DNA of 64,000 nt, from the NCBI GenBank assembly GCA_014529385.2, contig CM043950.1, positions 79,356,343 to 79,420,342 of the forward strand, written 5' to 3'. Position 1 is the first letter of the stretch, and each line of letters begins with the position of its first letter. This document shows positions 23,474-34,600 of this stretch, one piece after another. Source of the stretch: Adiantum capillus-veneris (Eukaryota; Streptophyta; Polypodiopsida; Polypodiales; Pteridaceae). Under the pieces are notes generated by a model. That model saw only the letters and a program-made list of their open reading frames with translations. It was not told where the DNA came from and did not search any database. Both the position numbers and the translations under genes were made by a program.

Positions 23474-23700
23474 TGTTACCATATACATGTGGTAGTGATG
23501 TGTGTGAACACACTAGGACCGCCGTGGCATTTTTTCCCTCTTTAGGAGGTTTTTTCCCACGTGCATTGTATATACGCCCATCACTCTAGGGCTATCTATC
23601 TTTCCATTGCACACTAAGTAACATACTCTCTATTGTGTGCCTTGAGCTTCCTTCATCTTCTCCAAGCTGTGTGTGTTTCTCTGCAACCCTAATTCCAACA
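23474..23700 (+). repeat. Element D (copia): 5' LTR, 227 bp
   Basis: The LTR starts TGTTACCATATAC and ends AATTCCAACA. It differs from the 3' copy (28384-28610) at four positions. It holds a TATA-like TATATA (23569-23574) and, unlike the 3' copy, a G-box CACGTG (23558-23563). The 5 bp before it, CTGAG, are repeated exactly after the 3' LTR. Confidence 0.97.
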
Positions 23701-23702
23701 AT

Positions 23703-23714
23703 TAGTATCAGAGC
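23703..23714 (+). other. Element D primer-binding site
   Basis: TAGTATCAGAGC lies two bases after the LTR end and matches the initiator tRNA-Met site TGGTATCAGAGC with one change. Confidence 0.9.
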
Positions 23715-24021
23715 AGGTCACGTCCTCCCGGGCTTAGTCGCCAGCTGCTCCAGCACACGCCTGCTCACTTTCTCCGATTTCAGTGAGCTTTGGCGAGCGT
23801 TCGTAGGTCGACATTTGATTTGGGCTCATTTCGGCCTCCGTTTCAACTACAGGTAGTACTGCACAGGCTATTTTGTCATTTTGTGCAGATTTTCTATCAG
23901 TGCCGTTTTCTGCATAACAGGTGCCTTATAGTCTTCTACGGTTTATGCTATATAGCACAAGTTGTTCCCGCTCCATTTCTCCTATTTTTGGGTAGTTTTC
24001 ACATCAGGTGCAGCATTTACC
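23715..24021 (+). other. Element D leader
   Basis: Untranslated leader between the primer site and gag. The open frame technically extends up to a Met at 23962, but the 20 residues before MADNNNRD are hydrophobic and unlike gag, so the start at 24022 is preferred. Confidence 0.7.
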
Positions 24022-27000
24022 ATGGCTGACAACAACAACAGAGATGTGTTCATGATGTTTGTTGCTGAGGACAGGTTGGATGGGGACAACTACCCTATGT
24101 GGGCTTATATGATGCAACATGTTCTTGTGTCAAAAGGTGTCTGGAACATTGTGCAGGGCATTGATGTACGTCCTGGTTCTGAAGATGTAGGTGATGGTGA
24201 GGATGTTGCAGGTCTTGCTGCAAGGATTGCAGCTGTTAGAGTTGTTTTGCCTACGGCAGAACAAGCTCGTTGGGATGCTAAGGATGCGCAGGCTCATGCA
24301 TTGATTGCGTTGTCTGTGAAGCGCACCATTATTCCTCACATCCGTTCAGCAAAATCTGCAAAACAGGCTTGGGATATTCTAGCAGGTCTTTATGCAAGCC
24401 GCAATGAGGCTAAAATTGCTTTGCTGCGTAAAGAGCTAGAGTCGAAGATTATGCATGACGAAGATGACATCGACACTTTCCTTGCTAGTGTCAAGGATAT
24501 CAATGAGCAACTCATTTCTGCAGGTGAAGTCATTTCGGACAGTTCCCTTGTGCAGACTGTTCTTGATGCCTTACCAGATTCCTACCAGACTTTTGCTAGT
24601 ACTTGGAGACTGATGACCCAAGGAAATCCTGAAGTTGTCAAGTTTGATGCATTATGCACATTGCTGTTGCAAGAGTCACTTTCTAGAAAAAATAGGACTA
24701 GGCAGCGTGCAGTTGAACAGGCTTTTATTGCTTCTCAAAGAAAGGGTGGTAGCAGTAATGCAGCCACTTCTTATGGTTCTACTGCGAGTGGCAAAAATTC
24801 TGTTCCTAATGCTTCTGGTGGCAGCACTTTGTCTGGCAATTCTGGTGATAAGGGAAAAAACAAGATGCGTTGCCATTATTGTAAAGCCAATGATCACTTG
24901 ATCAAGTCATGTCCTAAGTTGAAGGCCAAAGAGGCTAAGAAGAAAGAGGGTGGTTCCACTGCAAATGCTGGTTCCACTACAAATGCAGCCATTGTTGAGT
25001 CTTCTATGAAAGGAGATTGTGATGCTGATGTTGATGCAGAATGGGCTTTTAGCACAGAGTGCACTTACAATCCTGCTGTCCATGATGCATGCTTGTCAGT
25101 TGCTGCAGATTCACATGTGTGGTATTTCGACAGTGGTGCTACAAAGCACATTACCTCACATCGTGAATTGTTTACCTCTCTCGAGTCTGTCCCTCATGGG
25201 AATTCAGTCACTTGTGCCAACAACGCCTCTTATCCAGTTCAGGGAGTTGGAAAGATTGTGCTCACTGCTGCTAATGGCAGTTCCTTCACACTTGTTGATG
25301 CACTTTATGTACCTGGGATCAAGAAGAATCTCTTGTCTGTATCCGCACTTGCTAGACTTGGACTTGTAGTCAAATTTGTGGATGACAGATGTATAGTTCA
25401 TGATCTCAGTTTTGGTGATGAAATTGTTGCATCTGGGCTTTTGTGCCGTGGGCTGTATAAGCTCACTTTGTATGACAAGTGTGGACAAAATTTTGCAAAT
25501 GCTGCTGCAGATTCAAGGGCTATTTCAGATGCAAAACTTTGGCATGCACGTTTTGGTCATCTAAATTTTGCCAGTTTGCTGCGTTTGCAGAAATCTGATA
25601 TGGTTGCTTCTTTGCCGCCTCTTGAAGCACCTGTCAAACATGTTTGTGAAGGCTGTATTCTGGGTAAAATGCAGCGTTCTAAGTTTCCAAAGGATGGTTC
25701 AGTTAGGGCCACATGCAGGTTGCAGCTTGTGCATAGTGATGTTTGTGGGCCCATGCAAACTCCGTCCTTGGGCAATTACCTGTACTTCGTGACTTTCATT
25801 GATGACTACTCCAGGCATGCATGGGTATTTCCGCTTAAAGCGAAGTCCGAAGTTTTTATGTGCTTCAAACAATTTTTGGCTATGGCTAAAAATGTCTCAA
25901 AATGTACTATGGGCACCCTCCGTTCCGATCGAGGGGGGGAGTATATGTCTCATGAATTTAATGCATTTCTGGCTAGTCGTGGGATAAAACACCAATGTAC
26001 AGTGCCTTATACACCTCAGCAAAATGGTGTTGCTGAGAGGAAAAACAGGTCACTAACGGAAATGGCACGGTGTATGGTCAAAAGTCAAGCTTTGCCGCAT
26101 TCTTTTTGGCTTGAGGCCATCATGTGTGCCAATTATGTACTTAACAGGTGTCCTACGAAAGCTTTGCAGTCTATTACTCCATATGAAGCATGGCATGATA
26201 GAAAACCTTCTATTGAGCACATGCGTGTTTTTGGCTGTTTGGCATATGCTTTGGTGCCACAAGTGCAGCGCAGAAAATTGGATGATAAGGCTGTCAAATG
26301 TATTTTTGTTGGTTATAGTGCTGAAAGCAAAGGCTACAGGTTGTATCATCCGCAAACAAAACGTATTCTGGGTTCACGGGATGTTTTGTTTATGGAAGAC
26401 TCTGTTCAGCCGTTGCTGTCATGTACTAGAGACAGTAATGTAAGCTCACAGGACATTTATGACACTTTGTTGCCTCTTTTCAGTGGTGGAAATACGAATG
26501 TAAGTTCCAATGAGGCAAATGTACAGCCTATGGGGGTTTCTGAAAATGTTTTAGAACAGCCTATTACTGATGCAGATGTACATGATGTACTTGATGAGGA
26601 AAGGGCTGAAAATGAGCAGGCTAGAGGTATGCCAAAATGGCTGGTGCACACTTTGCGTGACAGTAAATTGGATGCACCTTTATCTAGTCGCACTCGTTCA
26701 GGCTCTCGCCATGCATCTTATGCATCAGATTGTTATGCTTTGGCTATGTCTAATTTACATGATGTTGAGGAGCCTCTGTCTTTTGATGAAGCACAGAATT
26801 CAGAAAATTGGATTGCTGCCATGAAATCAGAATATGATGCACTTATAGAGAATGACACATGGACTTTATGTGATTTGCCTCCTGGCAAAAAGGCAATTGG
26901 TACGAAGTGGGTTTACAAGTTGAAACGCAAGCCGGATGGTGAGATCGATCGCCATAAGGCTCGACTTGTTGCAAGGGGTTATGCACAACAAAAAGGCATA

Positions 27001-28215
27001 GATTATGAAGAGACTTTTGCTCCCACTTGTCGTATGACTACTGTGCGTTTTCTATGTGCATTGGCAGCTCATTTTGGTTGGGATGTACATCAATCAGACA
27101 TTGTTACTGCTTTCTTGAATGGTGACATATTTGAGGAAGTTTATGTGACGCAGCCTCGCGGTTTTGTCATAAAAGGACAAGAGGACAAAGTGTGCAAATG
27201 TAAGAAGGCTTTGTATGGGCTGAAGCAATCTCCTCGTGCTTGGTATGAGAAAGCTGACACTCATTTGGTTAAACGAGGCTTTCGTAACAGTCCAACAGAA
27301 AGCACATTGTATGTAAAGCGTGAGGATGATGTATCTCTCATTGTGGTTCTTTATGTTGATGATTTGCTGATCACTGGACCAAATGAGAGACATATTGCTG
27401 AATTTAAGGCTGATTTGAATGCCACTTTCAAGATGAAAGATTTGGGGTTGTTGCATCATTACTTGGGTATACAGTTTAAGCAGTGTGATGGTGGTATTGC
27501 CTTGTATCAGAAAAGTTACATAGAGACATTGCTATGTAAGTTTGGACTTGAGGATTGCAAACCTATTGCCACTCCCATGGAAACAGGTTTGAAGTTGAGT
27601 CTACATGATGCTGGCGATCTTGCTGATGTCACTCTTTACCAAACTGCTGTTGGCTGCCTCATTTATGTATGCAACACGAGGCCAGATATTCAGTTTGCAG
27701 TCTCGCAGGTCAGCAGATTTATGCATAGCCCAGGGTCTAAGCATTGGCAGGCTGTCAAGAGGATTTTCCGCTACCTTAGTGGAACTTTACATCTTGGCTT
27801 GTTTTATCCCAAGGGGGGATCATTGCCGCCAGACTTACATGCTTTTTCGGACTCAGGTTGGGCTGGTTGTTTTGACACGCGAGTGTCCACAAGTGGTTTT
27901 TGTTTCATGCTTGGCAGTTCATGTATATCATGGTTGAGCAAGAAGCAATCTACTGTGGCCACTTCGAGTTGTGAGGCTGAGTACAGGGCAGTCTTCACAG
28001 CTACGGTTGAGTGTGTATGGCTCAGACGCCTTATGGATGACTTGGGTGTTGGACAGGACACTGCCAACACTATCTACACTGACAGTCAGAGCGCATTGGC
28101 AGTTGCGAGGAACCCAGTTTTTCATGCTCGCACAAAGCACATTGAGGTGCATTACCACTATGTCAGGGAGAGGCTCTCAGCAGGAGAGATCAGCTTGGCT
28201 TATGTGCCAAAATAG
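24022..28215 (+). CDS. Element D: Ty1/copia Gag-Pol polyprotein
   Basis: One frame of 1397 residues encodes, in order, a UBN2-type gag (about 15-240), CCHC knuckle CHYCKANDHLIKSC (about 284), aspartic protease WYFDSGATKHIT (about 368), pre-integrase LWHARFGHLNF (about 505), integrase core with HSDVCGPM, DRGGEY and [10 protein letters not shown] (about 570, 636, 671), reverse transcriptase with KARLVARGY and YVDDLLIT (about 980, 1110) and RNase H with SSCEAEYRA and ARTKHIEVHYH (about 1315-1370). The order integrase before reverse transcriptase marks Ty1/copia. The protein makes particles, copies the RNA and inserts the DNA. The only visible lesion is TAG at 28213-28215: related element E reads VPTKD here, D reads VPK-stop-D, and the frame would go on for 30 residues to TGA at 28306-28308. 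The last ~2% of the protein is therefore lost. Start chosen at MADNNNRD. Confidence 0.97.
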   Translation: MADNNNRDVFMMFVAEDRLDGDNYPMWAYMMQHVLVSKGVWNIVQGIDVRPGSEDVGDGEDVAGLAARIAAVRVVLPTAEQARWDAKDAQAHALIALSVKRTIIPHIRSAKSAKQAWDILAGLYASRNEAKIALLRKELESKIMHDEDDIDTFLASVKDINEQLISAGEVISDSSLVQTVLDALPDSYQTFASTWRLMTQGNPEVVKFDALCTLLLQESLSRKNRTRQRAVEQAFIASQRKGGSSNAATSYGSTASGKNSVPNASGGSTLSGNSGDKGKNKMRCHYCKANDHLIKSCPKLKAKEAKKKEGGSTANAGSTTNAAIVESSMKGDCDADVDAEWAFSTECTYNPAVHDACLSVAADSHVWYFDSGATKHITSHRELFTSLESVPHGNSVTCANNASYPVQGVGKIVLTAANGSSFTLVDALYVPGIKKNLLSVSALARLGLVVKFVDDRCIVHDLSFGDEIVASGLLCRGLYKLTLYDKCGQNFANAAADSRAISDAKLWHARFGHLNFASLLRLQKSDMVASLPPLEAPVKHVCEGCILGKMQRSKFPKDGSVRATCRLQLVHSDVCGPMQTPSLGNYLYFVTFIDDYSRHAWVFPLKAKSEVFMCFKQFLAMAKNVSKCTMGTLRSDRGGEYMSHEFNAFLASRGIKHQCTVPYTPQQNGVAERKNRSLTEMARCMVKSQALPHSFWLEAIMCANYVLNRCPTKALQSITPYEAWHDRKPSIEHMRVFGCLAYALVPQVQRRKLDDKAVKCIFVGYSAESKGYRLYHPQTKRILGSRDVLFMEDSVQPLLSCTRDSNVSSQDIYDTLLPLFSGGNTNVSSNEANVQPMGVSENVLEQPITDADVHDVLDEERAENEQARGMPKWLVHTLRDSKLDAPLSSRTRSGSRHASYASDCYALAMSNLHDVEEPLSFDEAQNSENWIAAMKSEYDALIENDTWTLCDLPPGKKAIGTKWVYKLKRKPDGEIDRHKARLVARGYAQQKGIDYEETFAPTCRMTTVRFLCALAAHFGWDVHQSDIVTAFLNGDIFEEVYVTQPRGFVIKGQEDKVCKCKKALYGLKQSPRAWYEKADTHLVKRGFRNSPTESTLYVKREDDVSLIVVLYVDDLLITGPNERHIAEFKADLNATFKMKDLGLLHHYLGIQFKQCDGGIALYQKSYIETLLCKFGLEDCKPIATPMETGLKLSLHDAGDLADVTLYQTAVGCLIYVCNTRPDIQFAVSQVSRFMHSPGSKHWQAVKRIFRYLSGTLHLGLFYPKGGSLPPDLHAFSDSGWAGCFDTRVSTSGFCFMLGSSCISWLSKKQSTVATSSCEAEYRAVFTATVECVWLRRLMDDLGVGQDTANTIYTDSQSALAVARNPVFHARTKHIEVHYHYVRERLSAGEISLAYVPK

Positions 28216-28308
28216 GACAACCTTGCAGATCTTTTCACAAAGGCATTGTCTCGTGAGAAGCTTGAAGCTTTCCGCAAAGCTTTGGGCTTACTTCCCTTTG
28301 TGGACTGA
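28216..28308 (+). pseudogene. Element D: C-terminal RNase H tail after the stop
   Basis: The same frame continues after the amber codon with LADLFTKALSREKLEAFRKA, the usual conserved tail of copia RNase H, to TGA at 28306. It shows that the stop is a recent mutation and not the natural end. Confidence 0.85.
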
Positions 28309-28370
28309 TCCTGTCCTCAGGGCATGGCACTTCCCTTTACTCATGTGCCAGCTCTCGTTCACCGCATCAC

Positions 28371-28383
28371 TCCAGGGGGGATT
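28371..28383 (+). other. Element D polypurine tract
   Basis: CCAGGGGGGATT lies directly before the 3' LTR start TGCTACC at 28384. Confidence 0.8.
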
Positions 28384-28610
28384 TGCTACCATATACATGT
28401 GGTAGTGATGTGTGTGAACACACTAGGACCGCCGGGGCATTTTTTCCCTCTTTAGGAGGTTTTTTCCCCCGTGCATTGTATATACGCCCATCACTCTAGG
28501 GCTATCTATCTTTCCATTGCACACTAAGTAACATACTCTCTATTGTGTGCCTTGAGCTTCCTTCGTCTTCTCCAAGCTGTGTGTGTTTCTCTGCAACCCT
28601 AATTCCAACA
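28384..28610 (+). repeat. Element D (copia): 3' LTR, 227 bp
   Basis: Same length as the 5' LTR, starting TGCTACCATATAC and ending AATTCCAACA. The four differences are T/C at base 3, T/G in CCGTGG, A/C in the G-box and A/G in CTTCATC. It is followed by CTGAG, the target-site duplication. Confidence 0.97.
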
Positions 28611-29115
28611 CTGAGAAGTTTCTGCTTCTATGTTTACCAAGTTGTTGGCATCTTCTTTCAGAATACTAAGCATCAAATAGTAGAATGCTCCGTCTTGACC
28701 TTTGTACTGTCTTTGACTTGGTTTCCCAATTTGATTTGCTTCTATTGGTTGATTTGTTGGATCTCGCGATTCTGGCTCTTGACAATTGATCTGACGATTG
28801 TAATCCATGTACAATGACCCTGATTGCATATGCACTAAATGGATGCTTTGTTGGCTTGTAGAGTTTTTGGATAAACACTCGGGTTATCTTTTTGAACATC
28901 TAGGAGTTCTCTAAATGTGGCTTTACTCTGATCAATAGGATCTTGGCTCCTGTGTTGCTTTTCCTGCTAAGTATCTATGGCCTTCGAAATCTGCATATAA
29001 GACTCTATCTCCATTGTAGCCATATAGCTGTAGAATCTGCTCTTTTGCAGTTGTGTTGCCATTGCTAGTTGCTTGCTCCTATACTTAAACACTATCAACT
29101 CGATTTGCGTCCATG
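28611..29115 (-). pseudogene. Element I: unidentified gag-like region, right (N-terminal) part
   Basis: The - strand reads from a possible start MDANRVDSV near 29115, through ILQLYGYNGDRVLYADFEGH (after two stops), to GSLYMDYNRQINCQE and RQYKGQDGAFYYLMLSIL at 28835-28611, where copia D is inserted. RQYxGxDxAxY recurs as RQYQGKDNAIYSL in the left part, and the LYG...YxD...GxxY motif recurs too, so the protein seems to contain diverged internal repeats. The family is not recognised. Several stops and frame changes make it a remnant. Confidence 0.4.
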
Positions 29116-31424
29116 TTGACTGGTTTTGTAAAAACTGTTTTCTAACTGATTTTTGTGCTGATTACTAAAATTTATGCTGCTCGTACTAGCCTAATCTGAA
29201 ATCAAATGTGAGTTGTGGCCCTCTTTGTCCAATTAGAAGCTAATTTGTAATGCAATTGCTTGCACTTGACAATTTTTGAATTTATCTGTCCCTCAAACGA
29301 CTTTGAGTTGGTCGATTTTTTGCTTTTTTTGGTTGTTTTTTTGCTTCACTTTGTATGGTGTGCTCGTTTTGCGGTGTTCGCTCGGTGTGCGGTACTCTTC
29401 TCAGCTTTTTCGAGGTTTGTTCGGTTTGCCGTACACTTTTCGACTTTGCTTTATGCTTTTCTAAATTTTTTTGGCTCTTCTGGCACTCTCCACGACTTTC
29501 TTTTTATTTTTCTTAATTTTTATGAATTTTTAAATTTTCTAGTTTTTTAAATATTTTTTTGATTTTTAATGAATTTTTAAAGAAAGTTTAAATTTTTAAT
29601 GAATATTTCTATGAATTTTCTAGTTTTTGTGAATTTTTTTAAAGGTTTTATGATTTTTTTTTATTTGTTGGGATTTTTTCTGGTCAATTTAGGATGTTTT
29701 TTAAAAATATTTGAGACTTTTTATGATTTTTTAACAGATTTTTTTTATTTATCTGTATTATTTTTGGTTTTTTTATGAGGTTTTTGTTTTTTTTTATTTA
29801 TCTTTGTTTTTTTTTTTTGGGTGATTCTTTCTATGTGTTCTTTTATTCTTTAATTTTTTGTGAAATTTTTACTCTCTTTTTTTATTATTTTTATTTTTTT
29901 ATGGTTTTGTTTTCGAATTTTAAATTGTTTTTTAGGTTTTTAAATGATTTTTTAATTCTTTTTATTCTTTTTAGTTTTTTTAAAGATTTTTTATTAATAA
30001 TAAATTAATCAATTTAAAAAAGATTACGTGGTGCTTACCTGTGGGGTCGTTCACCAACTCCCTCCAACGTTGACGCGCCTTGATTGCTTGCGCATGCGGT
30101 TGCAACTTGGCGGTGATGGCGTAGCTGCAACTTCGAAGTCTGACAGCGCGAGAGAGAAGCGAGGGAGAGACAGGCCTGGCTTGGCGGGGTGCAAATAGGA
30201 GCCAAGGCAGGCGGGATCTGACAACGAGGGAGGGGGGTATGGCTTGCATGAGACAAAGGAGGGGGAGGGTGTGTGTGTGTGTGTGTGGTGTGTAGAAAAA
30301 ACAAAAGGGAGGTGGGTATGCGTGGACAGACAGCGAGAGAGTAGAGAGAGAGAGAGAGTGGGAGAGTGGGAAGAGAGAGGAAGTTAGTGAGTGAGTGAGG
30401 GGGTTAGTGACAGAGTGGAAGTTAGAGAGAGAGAGTTAGAGAGTGAGTGGGAGTGGGTTTTGTGGTGGATTCCCCCGGGGAGAGAAGAACAAGAAAAGAA
30501 TTTTATTGTCAACAAAAAGCTTTCGCAAAAGACCGTAAAGATCTAGCCAACGAGAAAATTTTATGCGGTGCAAGGCACTCGAGCTCGAAATTGATCTTTT
30601 AAAAAATATATATATATATGAACATCCAAAAATGACAAAAATAGGCCGAAAATTAACCGAAACTCCAAAAAAAATTCAAAAAATCCAAAAAACTTCCAAA
30701 CAATTCTAGGAACCTTAGAAAATCACTGACATTCACAACCAAACATTTTTGACACGCAAATACACACAAGAAATAGCAAATTTTACCGAAAATATAATTT
30801 GCGACACAATTGTCAACCCGACCCCCCCTGAAATAGTAAAATGCTCAAAATTTGACCATAGAGGACACAAATATGAACAAAATGATGCCGTAAATATTCA
30901 CACACAAAGTAGCTCGTAAAGATCGCAAAATATCAATTTTTTATGGAATTAATCAATATTTAATTCAAAAATTAGTAAAAAATACCAAAAATTTGTAAAG
31001 ATTATTAGAAAAATACCCAAAATTTCCTAAACATTCTCCATACATAGGGGAATAGTGCAGCCATATAAAACCACAAAAAAAAATCATCAATTCAATTGCT
31101 AAACAATTTCATCAATAAAATCAAGACTAGGCAATTAAACCAACAAAATTAGCGACAAAATTAATTCAAAATTTGTCGCAATTAGAATGTCTAAATCCCT
31201 GTTTTGGGCACCAAAACGCAAGAATTAACTATTGCACACATCAATTATGCAATCAAAATATGAATCAATCATGCAAATTAAACACTTTTTAGGCACACAC
31301 ACACACACTAGTAATTGGCAGTTTTTATCAATCTTTAGGTGCGCACAACCCTTTTGTCAAAATTGAAATGTGACTTCACAAATCATTAGTTGGACATGAC
31401 CACAACACAAATCAATCATCACAA
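29116..31424. other. AT-rich, strand-biased non-coding stretch
   Basis: 29260-30010 is very T-rich on the + strand (runs of TTTTT with GAATTTTTA phrases), 30300-30470 is GA-rich with (GA)n and (GT)n, a (TA)n run lies near 30607-30619, and 30620-31420 is A-rich with many CAAAAA phrases. Open stretches here follow from base bias. No gene or terminal repeat is supported. It may be untranslated leader of element I or another old element. Confidence 0.4.
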
Positions 31425-31651
31425 TGTTGGAATTAGGGTTGCAGAGAAACGCACACAACTTGGAGAAGACGAAGGAAGGTCAAGGCACACAATAGAGAGT
31501 GTGTTACTTAGTGTGTAATGGAAAGATAGATAGCCCTAGAGTGATGGGCGTATATACAATGCACGAAGGAAAAAACCTCCTAAACAGAGAAAAAATGACC
31601 CAGCAGTCCTAGTGTGTTGACACACATCACTACCACATGTATATGGTAACA
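31425..31651 (-). repeat. Element E (copia): 3' LTR, 227 bp
   Basis: The reverse complement starts TGTTACCATATACATG and ends CCTAATTCCAACA, matching both LTRs of element D over their whole length with scattered differences. It has the same length, 227 bp. A polypurine tract (reverse complement CTCGAGGGGGAACTT) adjoins it at 31652-31666. Its 5' partner is missing. Confidence 0.92.
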
Positions 31652-34600
31652 AGTTCCCCCTCGAGTGATGAGGTGAACGAGAGCTGGCACATGAGTAAAG
31701 GGAAGTGCCATGCCCTGAGGACATATAAGTCCACAAAGGAGAGTAAACCCAAAGCTTTGCAAAAATCTTCGAGCTTCTCACGGGACAGTGCCTTTGTGAA
31801 AAGATCTGCAAGGATGTCCTTTGTTGGCACAGAAGCCAAGCTGATCTCTCCTGCTAAGAGTCTCTCCCTGACATAGTGGTTTTGCACCTCAATGTGCTTT
31901 GTGCGAGCATGAAAATCTGGGTTCCTTTCAACTACCAATGCGATTTGGCTGTCAGTGTAGATAGTGTTGGAAGTGTCCCATCCAAAACCCAAATCAGCCA
32001 CCATAAGGCGTCTAAGCCATACACACTCAACTGTAGCTATGAAGACTGCCCTGTACTCAGCCTTACTACTCGAAGTGACCATAGTAGGTTGCTTCTTGAT
32101 CAACCATGATATACATGAACTGCCAAGCACGAAATAAAAACCGCTACTCACGTGTCAAAACAACCAGCCCAATATGAGTCTAAAAAAGCATGTAGGTCTG
32201 GCGGCAATGATCCCCCCTTGGGATAAAACAAGCCAAGATGTAAAGTGCCACTAAGGTAGCGAAACATCCTCTTGAGAGCTTGCCAATGCTTAGACCCTGG
32301 GCTATGCATAAATCTGCTGACTTGTGAGACTGCAAACTGAATATCCGGCGTCGTGCTGCATACATACATGAGGTAGTCAACAGCAGTTTGGTAAAGAGTG
32401 ACATCAGCAGGATCATCAGCATCATGTAGAATCAATTTTAAACCTATTTTCATGGGAGTGGAAATATATTTGCAATTCTCAAGTCCAAACTTACATAGCA
32501 ATGTCTCTATGGAACTTTTCTGACACAAGGCAATACCACCATCACACTGCTTAAACTATATACCCAAATAATGATGCAGCAGTCCCAAATTTTTCATCTT
32601 GAAAGTAGCATTCAAAAGCCTTAAATTCAGCAATATGTCTCTCATTTGGTCCAGTGATCAGCAAATCATCGACATAAAGAACCACAATGAGAAGTAAATC
32701 ACCCTCACACTTTACATAGAATGTGCTCTCTGTTGGACTATTACAAAAGCCTTGTTTGACCAAATGAGTGTAACCTTTCTCATATTAAGCACAAGGAGAT
32801 TGGTTCAACCCATACAAATCCTTCTTACATCTGCACACTTTTTCCTCTTGTCCTTTCTTGACAAAACCGCGAGGCTACGTTACATAAACTTCCTCAAATA
32901 TGTCACCATTCAAGAAAGCAGTAACAATGTCTAATTGATGTACATCCCAACCAAAATGAGCTACCAATGCACATAGAAAACTCACAGTAGTCATACGACA
33001 AGTGGGGGGTGAAAGCGTGGTTTGGTGGTACAAAAAAAGGACCTATTTTACTTCTACCAATGAAAAAGTGGGGACTGGTAAAATTTTTGTAGTTTAGGTC
33101 AAAACTTTTCGGACCTTGTGTTTTTAGATTCTCCTTTTGAAGATCTCTCCGTTGATATATAGTATGGTAGGTAGTTTTTCATGTGGGAGCAAAAGTCTCT
33201 TCATAATCTATGCCTTTTTGCTGTGCATAACCCTATGCAACAAGTCGAGCCTTTTGCGATCGATCTCACCATCCCACTTGCGTTTAAACTTGTAAGCCCA
33301 CTTCATACCAATGGCCTTTTTGCTAGGAGGCAAATCACATAAAGTCCATGTGTCATTTTCTATAAGTGCATCAAATTCTGATTGCATGGTAGCCATCCAA
33401 TTTTTTGAATTTTGTGCTTCATCAAAAGGTAGAGGTTCCTCAACGTCACGTAAGCTAGACACAGCCAAAGCATAAAAATCTGATGCATAAGATGCATGGA
33501 GAGATCCTGAACGAGTACGACTAGATAAAGGTGCATCCTGAACGAGTATGACTAGACAAAGGTGCATCCAATTTACTATCACGCAAAGTGTGCACCATCC
33601 ATTTTGGCATACCTCTAACCTGCTCATTTTCAGCCCTTTCCTCATCAAGTACATCATGAACATCTGTATCAGTAATAGGCTGATCTATAACATTTTTGGA
33701 AACTCCCACAAGCTATACATTTGTCTCACTGGAATTTACATTCAAACCTTCACCACTAAAAAGAGGCAACAAGTGTCATAAATGTTCTGTGAGCTTACAT
33801 TACTGTCTCTAGTACATGACAGAAAGGGCTGAACAAAATCTTCCAAAACTACTACATCTCGGGAAACTAGAATACGCTTTATTTGCGGATGATACAACCT
33901 GTAACCTTTGCTTTCAGCACTATAACCAACAAAAATACATTTCACAACCTTATTATCCAATTTTTGGCGCTGCACTTGTGGCACTAAACCATAAGCCAAA
34001 CAGCCAAAAATACACATGTGCTTAATAGATGGCTTTCTATCATCCGATACTTCATATGGAGTAATAGACTGCAAAGATTTTTTAAGACACCTGTTAAGTA
34101 CATAAGTGGCACACATGATGGCCTCAAGCCAAAAAGAATGCGGCAAAGCTTGACTTTTGACCATACATCGTGCCATTTTCGTAAGTCACGTATTTTTCCT
34201 CTCAGCAACACCATTTTGTTGAGGTGTATAAGGCACTGTACATTGGTGTTTTATCCCACGAGTAGCCAAAAATTCATTAAATTCATGAGACATATACTCC
34301 CCCCCTCAATCGGAACGGAGGGTGCCCATAGTACATTTGGATACATTTTCAGCCATAGCCAGAAATTCTTTGAAGAACATAAGAACTTTGGACTTCCGTT
34401 TAAGTGGAAATACCCATGCATTCCTGGAGTAATCATCAATGAAAGTCATGAAGTAAAGGTAATTTCCCAAGGACGGAGTTTGCATGGGCCCACAAACATC
34501 ACTATGCACAACCTGCAACCTGCATGTGGCCCAAACTGAACCATCCTTTCGAATCTTAGAATGCTGCATCTTACCCATAATACATCCTTCACATTGATAG

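Noticed and set aside
29260-30008. Phe-rich + strand ORFs as membrane proteins
   Set aside because: Phe/Leu richness follows from the T-rich base composition; no motif or conserved start is present.
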